A DNA stretch of 64,000 nt. Origin: Paulinella micropora (lineage: Eukaryota > Cercozoa > Imbricatea > Euglyphida). Shown one piece after another: positions 53,148 through 62,008 of the stretch (position 1 is the stretch's first letter; every line of letters begins with the position of its first letter). The notes under the pieces are model-generated. The model did no database searches, had not been told where the DNA came from, and saw only the letters and a list, made by a program, of their open reading frames with translations. The stretch covers positions 387,844 through 451,843 of the forward strand of contig BJOX01000010.1 of NCBI GenBank assembly GCA_009731375.1. Direction: 5' to 3'. A program made the translations under genes and the position numbers.

Positions 53148-53555
53148 TTACAACTCAAGTGGGACAACCCAATTGATTGAACCTTCATCACCGCCAACCT
53201 TCTTCGTCAAGGCTGACAGCGAAGGAAAGACGAGAATTTCCTCCTCCTCCTTACCAAGAAAAGCAAGAAAGAAAATTTTCTTTCTGGGGTTTTTCATGGT
53301 TTCATCTCTTTCAACCCACGCGAACGAATAATTATCAGTTCTCTGAGCGGGGTTTCGAACGAAATATTTTCGCTCGGCATGAAAAGAAGTTATTTTTTTC
53401 CTATCAAGTTGAGCGAATTCCCTTGGAACCCTAACTATCTTGGGGTTCTTAAACTCCGCAGAGGCTTCAGGTTCAAGCTCACCCCATGGCTTCCAAAAAC
53501 CTATGATCATATTAATTATCATTAAAGAGATTACAATAGAGTTAGGACGTACCAT
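53148..53555 (-). CDS. Hypothetical single-pass membrane protein of the viral cluster
   Basis: 135 residues starting MVRPNSIVISLMIINMIIGF, so one N-terminal transmembrane segment or signal anchor. A mixed soluble domain rich in Lys, Glu and Phe follows (KKIFFLAFLGKEEEEILVF). A 22-codon frame starting MGEPNEVADELGEIN lies just upstream and overlaps its ATG. Small membrane proteins of unknown role are common in Polinton-like viruses and virophages. No family is recognised. Confidence 0.55.
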   Translation of the reverse strand: MVRPNSIVISLMIINMIIGFWKPWGELEPEASAEFKNPKIVRVPREFAQLDRKKITSFHAERKYFVRNPAQRTDNYSFAWVERDETMKNPRKKIFFLAFLGKEEEEILVFPSLSALTKKVGGDEGSINWVVPLEL

Positions 53556-53611
53556 CCCCAGCGATGTTGATTTCGCCGAGTTCGTCTGCTACTTCATTCG
53601 GCTCTCCCATA

Positions 53612-53724
53612 TTCTATTACACACACAAAAGCATGTGTAATAGAAATTCCTTTGAATTAGGGTGGGGTGTTAAACCCCTTGGTTTTTAAGAAAACCATTA
53701 TTGTTGTTTTGGATAATTCCAAAA
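53612..53724. terminator. Cluster of four hairpins between two minus-strand viral genes
   Basis: TTCTATTACACA / TGTGTAATAGAA (53612-53645, perfect 12-bp stem), GGGGT / ACCCC (53664-53678), GGTTTT / AAAACC (53681-53696) and TTTTGGA / TCCAAAA (53707-53724). They lie in the 190-base spacer downstream of the gene at 53745 and are likely transcript-end signals. Confidence 0.6.
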
Positions 53725-53744
53725 TCAACTGACACGAAGTCTTT

Positions 53745-54272
53745 TTAATCCGAGTTGCTACTAACACTCTCGGTTCTATAGACTCTGTGCATGTTTCTAT
53801 TGTGTTCTCGTTGAATGTTAATACTATCATTTACGTGCTCGTTAATACCATCGCTTGAATATTTGTTAAACGAAGCATTAAACGTTAAATGCTCGTTCTC
53901 AATACCAGCAATAATATTATTCATGACAATTGCGGAAAGTTGTCCGCGATTATCTTTTTTCCATCTATAGAAATTGTCTAATTCTTTGCTTTTTTTCTGT
54001 TCCAATCTTTTCTTTCTCAAGCGAGCGATTTTATCTTCATCTACTTCATTACTTTCAATACTTAGTCGTTGCAGCATCTCATTAACCGCCTCTAGTTTTA
54101 TTATGTCTGGTTGTTTCTTTTCAACGAGACGAGCGATTTCTTTGTCTATTTTAGAAATTCTTTCTTCGCATATTATTTTATCCTTATTTAGTCTATCCTT
54201 ACTAGTTCTACGAATTTCATATTCTTCAAACCAATCTGTTTTAGTTTTGGTTCTGCTTGGAATTAAGTCCAT
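53745..54272 (-). CDS. Coiled-coil hypothetical protein of the viral cluster
   Basis: 175 residues from ATG at 54272 (MDLIPSRTKTKTDWFEEYEI and on). I chose this start because upstream in-frame codons run into the TGCGACACTGCGACA direct repeat. The region at residues 25-105 is rich in Lys, Glu, Ile and Leu (heptad-like; ARLVEKKQPDIIKLEAVNEM). The C-terminal 60 residues are Asn/Ser-rich. No function can be assigned. Confidence 0.55.
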   Translation of the reverse strand: MDLIPSRTKTKTDWFEEYEIRRTSKDRLNKDKIICEERISKIDKEIARLVEKKQPDIIKLEAVNEMLQRLSIESNEVDEDKIARLRKKRLEQKKSKELDNFYRWKKDNRGQLSAIVMNNIIAGIENEHLTFNASFNKYSSDGINEHVNDSINIQREHNRNMHRVYRTESVSSNSD

Positions 54273-54275
54273 CTT

Positions 54276-54335
54276 TTTGCGACACTGCGACAAAAAAGCG
54301 AAATTCTGTCGCAACCTCTGCGACACTGCGACACC
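54276..54335. repeat. TGCGACACTGCGACA direct repeat
   Basis: The 15-mer occurs at about 54277 and again at about 54319, just upstream of the minus gene starting at 54272. It could be a regulatory site. Confidence 0.5.
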
Positions 54336-54595
54336 GCCGTGTTTTGGTGTCGCATGGTGATATTCCGGAAATAGAATTTTCTAGAATAAGTCTATTTTTT
54401 TCTAAAAAAATTGACTTACGATAATACTTCAAATACCATTTTTCTTGTATCATTGTCAGGTATTGTTAGGTGAAGATACTAACGGGTTCAACGTAGTCAT
54501 TGAAATTTTAGGTTGTGGGTTCAAATCCGAAGGATGTATCATCACTTAAATATATACCTTTTATTTTTTTTGCCTTAAGTTGAATTATTATTATC

Positions 54596-55598
54596 TTACA
54601 AATCCAATATTACCTTTGCCTTTTTTTCTCTCTTTGAAGTCCTAATATTCTCTGGTTGAATGTCTTCCCTCTTAAGTAATTCTTTTGTCTTTTTCTCTTT
54701 GATAACTTCTTTAGTTTGCTCCTTCGTATCTTTTTCTTCGTCAATTGGTTTATTAAAATCAGTCTTCAATAAATCACGGGGGCTTACCAACTCATCGTTA
54801 TTTAGTATGATTTTGAATCCAGAACGTCCCTTGACTTTATAAATAATTTTGCTGAAAGTCTTACCGCCTTTTGAAAAAACATTCCTTTTATTTTCTTTTC
54901 TTACATTATCGCCAACATTGAATTCATTAATTAAATTATCTCGCGTGATAGTCTGTTTATTTTTATCTTTTCTAGCAAAGACATCCACAGGTTTGGCTTG
55001 AATTCCTCTATGAACTTTATGATTGTACGCATTAACCAAGTCTTGAATATAACTTACCCAGTCAAAATTTCTATTAGTTTCAAATAAAAGGTCAAGCCAT
55101 CTCCTAATACTTCTTCACTCTATCAACAACCGCAAGCGCTCTATGGTCGCCAACTTCAACGACATCGTGTTTAATCCCATTTTCAATAAAATAATCACGA
55201 GTAGCACCTTTATATTCTCCTCCGCTGTCAGTTGTAATTGACTTTGGTTTATAAGGTATAGATTTCAAAGCATAATATACTTCTTTTGCTGTTTTATTTT
55301 TTAGTGGAATGATTATTAAAAATCGGGAATGGCAATCAATCCAAACAAGCATCCAAGCATAGCCCTTATTGCATTTCTTATCTTTTATCTTACTCATATC
55401 CGCTAAGTCGAGAAAGACTTGGTCTAATGGTTTATCAACCCATATCGTATTCCATATTTTTGGGTTCTTTTTCTGGTGGTGAATTTCAAGTGCTTCTTCT
55501 TCTTTTGTCTTTTGAATTTCTTCTCCAGTTGGTGTGCCCCCGAGACTATCCGCATTCTGTGTATTAATAATTGTATGTTTATGGTCTAAATCAGGCAT
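54596..55598 (-). pseudogene. rve-type (retroviral-like) integrase, frameshifted
   Basis: The N-terminal frame (55598 down to 55104, start MPDLDHKHTIINTQNADS) carries the RNase-H-fold core. The first catalytic Asp lies in QVFLDLADMS, the second in SITTDSGGEYKG. The third position, in HRALAVVDRVKK, is Asp where Glu is usual. It then stops. The rest (to 54596) is in another frame. It contains the typical YNHKVHRGIQAKPVDVFA element, a small C-terminal beta domain (GDNVRKENKR through GRSGFKIIL) and a Lys-rich tail. Such integrases insert Polintons and mavirus-type virophages into host DNA. The frame break means an inactive gene, an assembly error or recoding. There are no introns. Confidence 0.8.
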
Positions 55599-55608
55599 AT
55601 TATATACA

Positions 55609-55866
55609 ATGAGATTTTCAAAATCCGATGTTAAGAATAAAAAATATAAAGTCATTAGTCCTAAAGGTAAGGTTATTAATTTTGGAGATACTAGATATGA
55701 ACATTATAAAGACCGCATAGGGCTATATTCACATTTTAACCACTTGGATAAAGAAAGAAGAAAAAAATACAGAATGAGAGCAAAGGCTATAAAAAATTCA
55801 AAAGGTGAATTAACTTATAATAATCCAGAGTATGCGAATTATTATTCTTATCACTATCTTTGGTAA
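55609..55866 (+). CDS. Small conserved viral protein, DUF5754-like
   Basis: 85 residues: MRFSKSDVKNKKYKVISPKG, then GKVINFGDTRYEHYKD and a basic LDKERRKKYRMRAKA helix, ending in aromatic YYSYHYLW. From memory this pattern (K-Y-x-V ... I-x-F-G-D ... H-x-D-x-x-R-R-x-x-Y) matches a short protein widespread in nucleocytoplasmic large DNA viruses and Polinton-like viruses. Its function is unknown. It diverges from the integrase with only 10 bases between the two start codons, so both probably share one promoter region. Confidence 0.75.
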   Translation: MRFSKSDVKNKKYKVISPKGKVINFGDTRYEHYKDRIGLYSHFNHLDKERRKKYRMRAKAIKNSKGELTYNNPEYANYYSYHYLW

Positions 55867-55867
55867 T

Positions 55868-55920
55868 GATATTTGAAAATCCACACTCCCGCTAACGCTC
55901 CCGTGTGTTTTCAAACATCG
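55868..55920. terminator. Hairpin with TTTGAAAA-CACAC / GTGTG-TTTTCAAA arms
   Basis: It begins two bases after the stop of the 85-residue gene, in the convergent spacer before the minus gene at 55982. The same arms recur at 63309-63381 after another stop codon. Confidence 0.65.
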
Positions 55921-55981
55921 TTTATACTTTAACAGCAGACGATGTTTATGAGCAAGCGAAAATGAGCGTTATGTTGAAAAT

Positions 55982-56530
55982 TCAGCATTGGATGAAAGCG
56001 ATGCTCATAAATATCATGTAGAATTTTAAGAGACATTTTTCAATTTCACTTTTTTCTTTCTTAGCACCGCCAGAAGATTGATTATACACTTTTACGCTCA
56101 CACTACTCTGCTTCTTACCTTTCTTTGGTTTTGGCTCTTCTTCTTCACTTTCACTCTCACTGCTTTCGCTCTCCTCTGGTTCAACCACAGATTTTTTACT
56201 CTTCTTCGCTCTCTTACTCTCCGCTTTCGCTCTTTTGATTTTCATTTTCGCCATCTTTTCGGCAATGATATCAGTGAAATCAACCTCATCTTCGCTCTCA
56301 CTCTTCTCCTCTGGGCTATCATTATCATGTTCAGTAATAATATCCTTAGCCAAGTTCTTTTCTTCAATTCGTTTTATTCGTTCCTCCATATCTTCATCTT
56401 CTTGCTTTACAGCATTTCGGTATTGCGCCAAAACATTTTTAGCATGTTCCATCTTTCGTTGTTTCGCTTTCGCTTTTATTCCTTCCACAGCAATACCCCA
56501 ATTCTTACGACTTGCTTCAGCAGACGGCAT
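55982..56530 (-). CDS. Hypothetical highly charged viral protein
   Basis: 182 residues starting MPSAEASRKNWGIAVEGIKA. The middle alternates acidic (EEKSESEDEVDFTD) and basic (KMKIKRAKAESKRAKKSKKS) blocks, with an ESESSESESEEEE-like tract and a KPKKGKK patch, so it is probably disordered. The short hydrophobic C-terminus FYMIFMSIAFIQC is unusual. It faces away from the fibre gene, with 52 bases between the starts. Similar charged proteins in DNA viruses are often virion core or scaffold proteins. This is inference only. Confidence 0.6.
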   Translation of the reverse strand: MPSAEASRKNWGIAVEGIKAKAKQRKMEHAKNVLAQYRNAVKQEDEDMEERIKRIEEKNLAKDIITEHDNDSPEEKSESEDEVDFTDIIAEKMAKMKIKRAKAESKRAKKSKKSVVEPEESESSESESEEEEPKPKKGKKQSSVSVKVYNQSSGGAKKEKSEIEKCLLKFYMIFMSIAFIQC

Positions 56531-56582
56531 TCTATACTAAGATTAATATATTTTAGTATTTTTTAATAATTATTAATATAAT

Positions 56583-59500
56583 ATGTCGCAATATAAATCC
56601 TTACTAGGTTTATCAGAAATCGCAGTTGATAGTCTAGACATAAAAAACTTAGACCTTACCAATACCAACATAGTGGGCTTAAACACAGACAGAGTGCCAG
56701 AAGATGCTGACCCCGTAAATCTTTATTTCACTGATAACCGCTTTGATACACGTCTCGCTTTAAAATCAACTACAGATATCAAAGAAGGAAAAAATTTATA
56801 CTATACAGAGCAACGAGTGAGAGACAACGACGAAGTCAAAGCCTCAACTCAACACCGCTCTAATACAAGTAATCCGCACCAAACAAGTTTATACAATTTG
56901 ATAGACACAAACATATTTGCACAAGCGAGCGGACAATACTTAACTTACAACGATGTAGAAGGCAAATGGAAGAATACAACCCTTGGTTCAATTGATACAC
57001 TCTCTGATGTAGTCATTACAGCACCAGTGGCGATGAATAGTTATCTAACATATAACTCAATAAACTGGGTAAATAAAACTTTTCCAATAAATGTTGATGA
57101 ATTCGGCAATATTAGTATGGGCGGTAATTTGAATATAACAGGAGTTAATTTATTAAATACGAAAAATGTTGATACTTGGATATCTGAGCACGAAGACAAT
57201 AATGATAAAGTGTCCGCGGATGGTTCAATTAATACACACAGCGATGTGTTAATTACGGGCACACCCGCCGATAACCAACTACTCATTTATAACACAGGCC
57301 AATGGAGAAATGTTGCTTCACCTTTTCTACGACTAGACGGCACCGCCAGTATGACAGCGGGATTAAATATGGGAGGGTTTGCGATTACAAATGTAGGCAA
57401 TGTTGATGGTATTGATGTTTCTACCCTTGATACTTCTGTGGTTAAACTAACAGGAGACCAAACTATAACAGGAAACAAAATATTTACTACTTATTTGGGT
57501 GTAAAAGATTCAAATCCATTAAACACTGGTAAGTTATTCTTCAATTACAACAATAATATGGGTTCTATTTATTCGTCGGAGGTAGGTGGAGCAACGGGCT
57601 ATCCACTAAGCATTGTTGGTTCTTCCATACTTCTTGCTCCAACAACAGGGGGTGGAATAACATTGACTGGTAATGTTTTTAATTTTAACAGCACAACAGC
57701 AATCAGCGGACTTCCAGCACCATTCTACGATGGTGATGCTTCAACGAAGGCTTACACTGATACGAAACTAGCAAAGGACGGCACAACGGCTATGACGGGC
57801 AGTTTAAATATGGGTGGTTTTGCTATTACAAATGTTGGTAATGTTGATGGTGTTGATGTTTCTGTTCTTGATACTTCAGTCGTTAAACTAACAGGAGACC
57901 AAACCATAGCGGGTATTAAGACATTTAGCAGTATAATAAATGCGAGTGCTGGTCTTGATATGAAAACCCAAAGCATAACAAATGTAAATCAACTAAATGG
58001 TAGGTCTATCACAACTTGGCTATCAGAGCACGATACGAACACGGCTAAAGTGTCGGCAAGTGGCAGTATTGATACACATAGCGATGTGATTGTCTCATCA
58101 GCATCAGATAATCAACTACTCATTTATAGCACTGGACAATGGCGAAATGTGGCATCACCCTTTCTTAGATTAGACGGCACTGCTAGTATGACGGGAGGGC
58201 TAAATATGGGAAACCAAAGCATAACAAATGTAAATCTTGTTGATGGTGTGGATGTTTCTGTCCTTGATACTTCGGCAGTTAAAACCTCAGGAAACCAAAC
58301 CATAGCAGGAATTAAGACATTTAGCAGTGCCCTTGAAATAACTGGAAATTCAACGAATGCGACAACAAAAGGAACATTCGTGGTTTTTAACTCCACAGCC
58401 AATATAGGAACTATCGGATGCCTTGATATGGGCACGGGCGTAAATTATAACTTTGAAATAAATGCGAAAAAAATAAGTTTCATTATTGATGGGGCAATCG
58501 TCGGTTGGGTAAATGCTTCGGGGCTAGATTGTAATAGTAGCAAAATAGCCAACCTTGGAACTCCGACATTAGCGACCGATGGAGCAAACAAAAGTTATGT
58601 AGATACATTGGACGGGCAAAATGTAAAACTATCAACAGACCAAACCATAACAGGAAGTAAAACATTTAATGGGGCAAGCACTACGATAAAATATCTAACT
58701 TTAACGAACAATGCTGATTTTAATAATCAAACTATCACTAATGGAGGAAATATAACATATAATGGGGCGAGGATATTAAACCAAAATGGAGGAGATATAT
58801 TCTTTTCACAGACATCAGGAGATTATCAGTATTTCTTATTTACTCTAAATACTGCTACAAGTGGAACCGCGAACCAACGAGGTTATGTATTTACGAATGT
58901 AGCATCTGATGTAAAAGGGGCGGGACTTTATATTTCAAAACTTTTGGATAATAAAAGTGCTTCGTCTGACATTGTCCGTTTTAACAATGCTGGCGGTATG
59001 CGGTTTTATGGTGCCTTAGATATGAATTCAAACAATATAACAAATGGCGGAACAATAACTGGAACGACAATTACTTCAACCGCGGGAATATCAACGACGA
59101 CACTAACGGCAAGTGGATTAATAACGGCAAACGCGAGTATATCAACAACAACGGCAACCGCAAGTGGATTGATAACGGCAAATGCTGGAATATCAACAAC
59201 GACATTGGCAACAAGCGACAAAATAACAACAGCATCAGGTAAGCCGATAATCATAGGCAATACAACGAAATCAGCAAATGGGGCGACAGGCGGATTAGAA
59301 TTATACGGAACTGCGAGTAATATAGGAGGGACACACTTACAGGCAGTAATATCCACAGATGCTTATCCAACATTCCAATTATTGAATTGGGCACACGACA
59401 ATATAGGTATAAGTTTTGATGCTTATTATGACGGCTCAAACTGGAAATCAAGTAATTCTGGCTCAAACTTTCAAATATACAAAATCTCAAACAAACTTGC

Positions 59501-60359
59501 TTTTTATTATAATACTGGAACAACCGCGGGGAGTAATATAACATGGTCTGAGGCGATGAATATAAGCACAGCAGGATTAATAACAGCAAATGCGGGGATT
59601 ACATACACTGGCACACTAACGTCAGCAACAAATACAAGTGGAGCGAAAATAGGAGTTCAGGGAATAACAGACGGAACAAATGCAAAAGGAATATTTCTAT
59701 TGGATACGACTAATACGAGTTGGGGAATTTATGCAGCATCTGGTGGGGCTCTAAACACTAGAAGTTTGGCAAATGGTTTAGCCGTTTCAGGAAATGATTT
59801 TAGTTCATATGCTTTTCGTTTTAGAGTTGCTAATGATGCTACGATGGGTTTTGTGTGGGAAAATTCAGCAGAGCAATTGTTAATGTCATTAAACGGGGCA
59901 AACGGGACTTTATGGACAAAAGGATTGATTACGGCAAATGCGGGAATTACATATTCTGGGGTGCTAACAACGGCATCGGCAACAACTAATGGGGCAAAAA
60001 TAGCAATTCAAGGACAAACAGACGGGGGTAGTAGCCGCGGAATATTTGTATGGGATGCTACTGATCCAGCGTGGGGGATTTATATGTCTCAGTCTGGGAC
60101 AAATAAAGCATTAAGCGGAACAGGAACAGCACCAGCAGGAGGAGGAGGAGGATTAACTTCTTATGCTATTAGATTTAGAGTGAATAATTCTTCAACGAGT
60201 GGGTTCATATGGGAGAATAGTTCAAATACTGCTTTAATGTCATTAAGACCGAGCGATGGGCAATTATGGGTATTGGCTAGTCCTATCGTATATTCAGATA
60301 GACGAAAAAAAGAAGACATAAAAGAGTGCTTAGGCTTAGATTTTATATTAATAAGTTAA
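56583..60359 (+). CDS. Giant phage-like fibre/adhesin with start of peptidase S74 domain
   Basis: 1258 residues from ATG 56583 (MSQYKSLLGLSEIAVDSLDI). Near residue 40 is VPEDADPVNLYFTDNRFD, a motif typical of tailed-phage fibres. About three long repeats follow (near residues 245, 395 and 530) of the form DGTASMT-GLNMG-ITNV-VDG-DVS-LDTS-VK-QTI-G-KTF. A Gly/Thr/Ala-rich beta region comes next, with repeats of ISTTTATASGLITANA and of a GxxDGTNAKGIFLLDTT-like unit. It ends in YSDRRKKEDIKECLGLDF, the Ser and Lys region of the S74 intramolecular chaperone. These domains trimerise fibres and cut themselves off. The frame breaks inside S74 and the rest lies at 60326-60775. Likely role: receptor-binding fibre of the virion. 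Confidence 0.85.
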   Translation: MSQYKSLLGLSEIAVDSLDIKNLDLTNTNIVGLNTDRVPEDADPVNLYFTDNRFDTRLALKSTTDIKEGKNLYYTEQRVRDNDEVKASTQHRSNTSNPHQTSLYNLIDTNIFAQASGQYLTYNDVEGKWKNTTLGSIDTLSDVVITAPVAMNSYLTYNSINWVNKTFPINVDEFGNISMGGNLNITGVNLLNTKNVDTWISEHEDNNDKVSADGSINTHSDVLITGTPADNQLLIYNTGQWRNVASPFLRLDGTASMTAGLNMGGFAITNVGNVDGIDVSTLDTSVVKLTGDQTITGNKIFTTYLGVKDSNPLNTGKLFFNYNNNMGSIYSSEVGGATGYPLSIVGSSILLAPTTGGGITLTGNVFNFNSTTAISGLPAPFYDGDASTKAYTDTKLAKDGTTAMTGSLNMGGFAITNVGNVDGVDVSVLDTSVVKLTGDQTIAGIKTFSSIINASAGLDMKTQSITNVNQLNGRSITTWLSEHDTNTAKVSASGSIDTHSDVIVSSASDNQLLIYSTGQWRNVASPFLRLDGTASMTGGLNMGNQSITNVNLVDGVDVSVLDTSAVKTSGNQTIAGIKTFSSALEITGNSTNATTKGTFVVFNSTANIGTIGCLDMGTGVNYNFEINAKKISFIIDGAIVGWVNASGLDCNSSKIANLGTPTLATDGANKSYVDTLDGQNVKLSTDQTITGSKTFNGASTTIKYLTLTNNADFNNQTITNGGNITYNGARILNQNGGDIFFSQTSGDYQYFLFTLNTATSGTANQRGYVFTNVASDVKGAGLYISKLLDNKSASSDIVRFNNAGGMRFYGALDMNSNNITNGGTITGTTITSTAGISTTTLTASGLITANASISTTTATASGLITANAGISTTTLATSDKITTASGKPIIIGNTTKSANGATGGLELYGTASNIGGTHLQAVISTDAYPTFQLLNWAHDNIGISFDAYYDGSNWKSSNSGSNFQIYKISNKLAFYYNTGTTAGSNITWSEAMNISTAGLITANAGITYTGTLTSATNTSGAKIGVQGITDGTNAKGIFLLDTTNTSWGIYAASGGALNTRSLANGLAVSGNDFSSYAFRFRVANDATMGFVWENSAEQLLMSLNGANGTLWTKGLITANAGITYSGVLTTASATTNGAKIAIQGQTDGGSSRGIFVWDATDPAWGIYMSQSGTNKALSGTGTAPAGGGGGLTSYAIRFRVNNSSTSGFIWENSSNTALMSLRPSDGQLWVLASPIVYSDRRKKEDIKECLGLDFILIS

Positions 60360-60775
60360 ATCCAGTTTGCTATCGTATGATTGACGACAACAAGAAATGT
60401 AGGACTGGCTTAATAGCACAGGAATTAGAAGAAATACTAACAGAAATGGATATGCTAGATTTTGGCGGTTTTATAAAAGAAACAATTATGGTTCCCTGTC
60501 CAAAGCAAAGAAAAGAATACGAATTGAAAGGTGTGAGTGTTAATCCAGAAGATGTTAAATGTATTGATAGTGGTGATGTCGGTTATGGTATAGGTTATTC
60601 TGAATTTATCGCCCCATTAATTAAGGCCGTTCAACAATTATCAGAAAAGGTAGGTAATCTATCGCAAGCGATAGATTTATTAGAAAAAGAAAATAAAACT
60701 TTACTTAATATACTACAAGACCAAGCAAACCAATTAGCCGAAATTAGAGCAGTCGTTTTTTCAAATGTCAAATAA
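60326..60775 (+). pseudogene. C-terminal part of the S74 chaperone domain, frameshifted from the fibre gene
   Basis: In this frame the family pattern continues: NKLNPVCYRMIDD, then CRTGLIAQELEEILTEM, then a YSEFIAPLIKAVQQLSEKVG helix and a coiled-coil end. This matches the usual order of an S74 domain (pv-Y, G-iAQE, pLi-AiqeL). There is no start codon of its own that makes sense. A one-base difference separates it from the fibre frame near 60340, next to a T run. Confidence 0.8.
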
Positions 60776-61115
60776 TACGACTAGACTTCACAGACGACCA
60801 CCTATTATGGATATGGATGGCGAACTAACACCAGAATTAAAGTCCCGTGTTTTGGATATTGAACTAAAGAATGAAGAAAAAAAGATAGAGCACGAATTAG
60901 AGGATAACTGGTCGTGCTGTTGTATGAAAAATAGACCAACCGACAGCCGACTTATTAAATACTTATTTCAAATGGGTATCATTATCTCCATTATAACCCT
61001 TTGTATCGTAAGGCTATCTGAAAAGAACTTACCTTGTGAGGTAGCCAACACTTATGTCGGAATCCTAACACTTTTGATTGGGATATGCCTTCCATCGCCT
61101 TCTTCAAAGAAATGA
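60765..61115 (+). CDS. Hypothetical two-helix membrane protein of the viral cluster
   Basis: 116 residues (MSNNTTRLHRRPPIMDMDGE). The ATG overlaps the end of the fibre frame by 11 bases, suggesting translation coupling or tight packing. Hydrophobic segments are YLFQMGIIISIITLCIVRL (about residues 67-85) and TYVGILTLLIGICLP (about 96-110). A CCC run precedes the first. Probably a virion or host-membrane protein. Family unknown. Confidence 0.65.
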   Translation: MSNNTTRLHRRPPIMDMDGELTPELKSRVLDIELKNEEKKIEHELEDNWSCCCMKNRPTDSRLIKYLFQMGIIISIITLCIVRLSEKNLPCEVANTYVGILTLLIGICLPSPSSKK

Positions 61116-61370
61116 ACATTCATATAAATGTATTTTATACCACATATCATCATTTGAGCACATTAAAGGAATGGCTTCATCAAAACTAATACACCAATCT
61201 GACATTGGCTTATAAACATATTTAAATTTAGTATCTATACCTTTTTGAATACAATAAACACAACTTATATTCTTTTTTTCACTTATCCGTGAGTAAAAGT
61301 CGCAGGCAGTCCGAGCAATAGTTGAGCACATAAACAAGAATATTAAAATCATTTTTTTAATATTATACAA
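61104..61370 (-). CDS. Hypothetical small secreted Cys-rich protein
   Basis: 88 residues (MYNIKKMILIFLFMCSTIAR). It has a clear signal peptide with likely cleavage after STIA or TA, then a short domain with six or more cysteines (CDFYSR, SCVYCIQKG, WCISF, LMCSN, ECSFL). It is convergent with the gene ending at 61115 (12-base overlap) and 8 bases from the next start on the opposite strand. Confidence 0.55.
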   Translation of the reverse strand: MYNIKKMILIFLFMCSTIARTACDFYSRISEKKNISCVYCIQKGIDTKFKYVYKPMSDWCISFDEAIPLMCSNDDMWYKIHLYECSFL

Positions 61371-61378
61371 AATATAGT

Positions 61379-61902
61379 ATGAGTGAGTTCAAATACCAAA
61401 AGATTATTTTTCTAAGCAATGATTTTGCTGGAGGAAGCAAAGCATTTAATAAAAATATCCAAATGTCATTCACACCCACCAAAATGAATATAAAATTTAT
61501 CCACTATATGAACGACCAGACAGAGACAAAAACCAGAATTCTTTACATGGATAGAATTGGAATTANNNNNNNNNNAGCAATGATTTTGCTGGAGGAAGCA
61601 AAACATTTAATAAAAATATCCAAATGTCATTCACACCCACCAAAATGAATGTTAAGTTTATCCACTATATGAACGACCAAACAGAGACAAAAACCAGAAT
61701 TCTTTATAGAGACAGAATTGGATATATCGGAACATTTGCGGATAGTAATATAGCAAACATTTCAAACATCAGTTATAATTTGGGTGTAGTGGGTTGGACG
61801 GACGGCCAATATACATTTAAAGTCCTTGAAACTGACAGCGGAAATATTGATACAGGAAATTTAGCGGGAAGAATTGTTGTGTGTTTGGAATTCGTAGGGT
61901 AG
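61379..61902 (+). CDS. Hypothetical viral protein, duplicated across a 10-N gap
   Basis: The frame starts MSEFKYQKIIFLSNDFAGGS and runs to the gap at 61566-61575. The sequence after the gap repeats 61415-61565 with several substitutions and then continues in one frame to TAG at 61900 (SNISYNLGVVGWTDGQYTFK and on). The natural gene is probably one protein of about 120 residues, with the repeat caused by failed merging of two haplotypes or copies. The beta-rich composition suggests a small structural protein. Family not recognised. Confidence 0.6.
61566..61575. other. Assembly gap (10 N) between overlapping copies
   Basis: Flanked by about 150 bases of near-identical sequence on both sides. 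Confidence 1.
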
Positions 61903-61984
61903 GTGAAACCTACCCACAATGTTGTGAATTTTATTCACAACGAATTCGTTGCGTAGCAACAATGTATGAATTTAGAAATTCATA
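61897..61984. terminator. Array of four perfect hairpins
   Basis: GGGTAGGT-gaa-ACCTACCC (61897-61915, overlapping the stop codon), GTTGTGAAT-ttt-ATTCACAAC (61921-61941), GTTGC-gta-GCAAC (61948-61960) and TATGAATTT-ag-AAATTCATA (61965-61984). They fill most of the 106-base spacer before the ATPase gene. Confidence 0.75.
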
Positions 61985-62008
61985 ACTATTTCTTGCTTAG
62001 AATATAGT

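Noticed and set aside
54465-54545. tRNA-like sequence with GGTTCAAATCC near the viral integrase
   Set aside because: The T-stem pairs are poor and I could not form acceptor or D stems. It is probably chance.
56078-56566. Plus-strand frames opposite the charged minus gene at 55982-56530
   Set aside because: The Phe/Leu/Ser-rich composition is the complement of a Lys/Glu-rich gene. The minus frame has the better start and composition.
57041-59589. Minus-strand frames opposite the fibre gene
   Set aside because: They are shadows of the repetitive fibre coding sequence on the plus strand.
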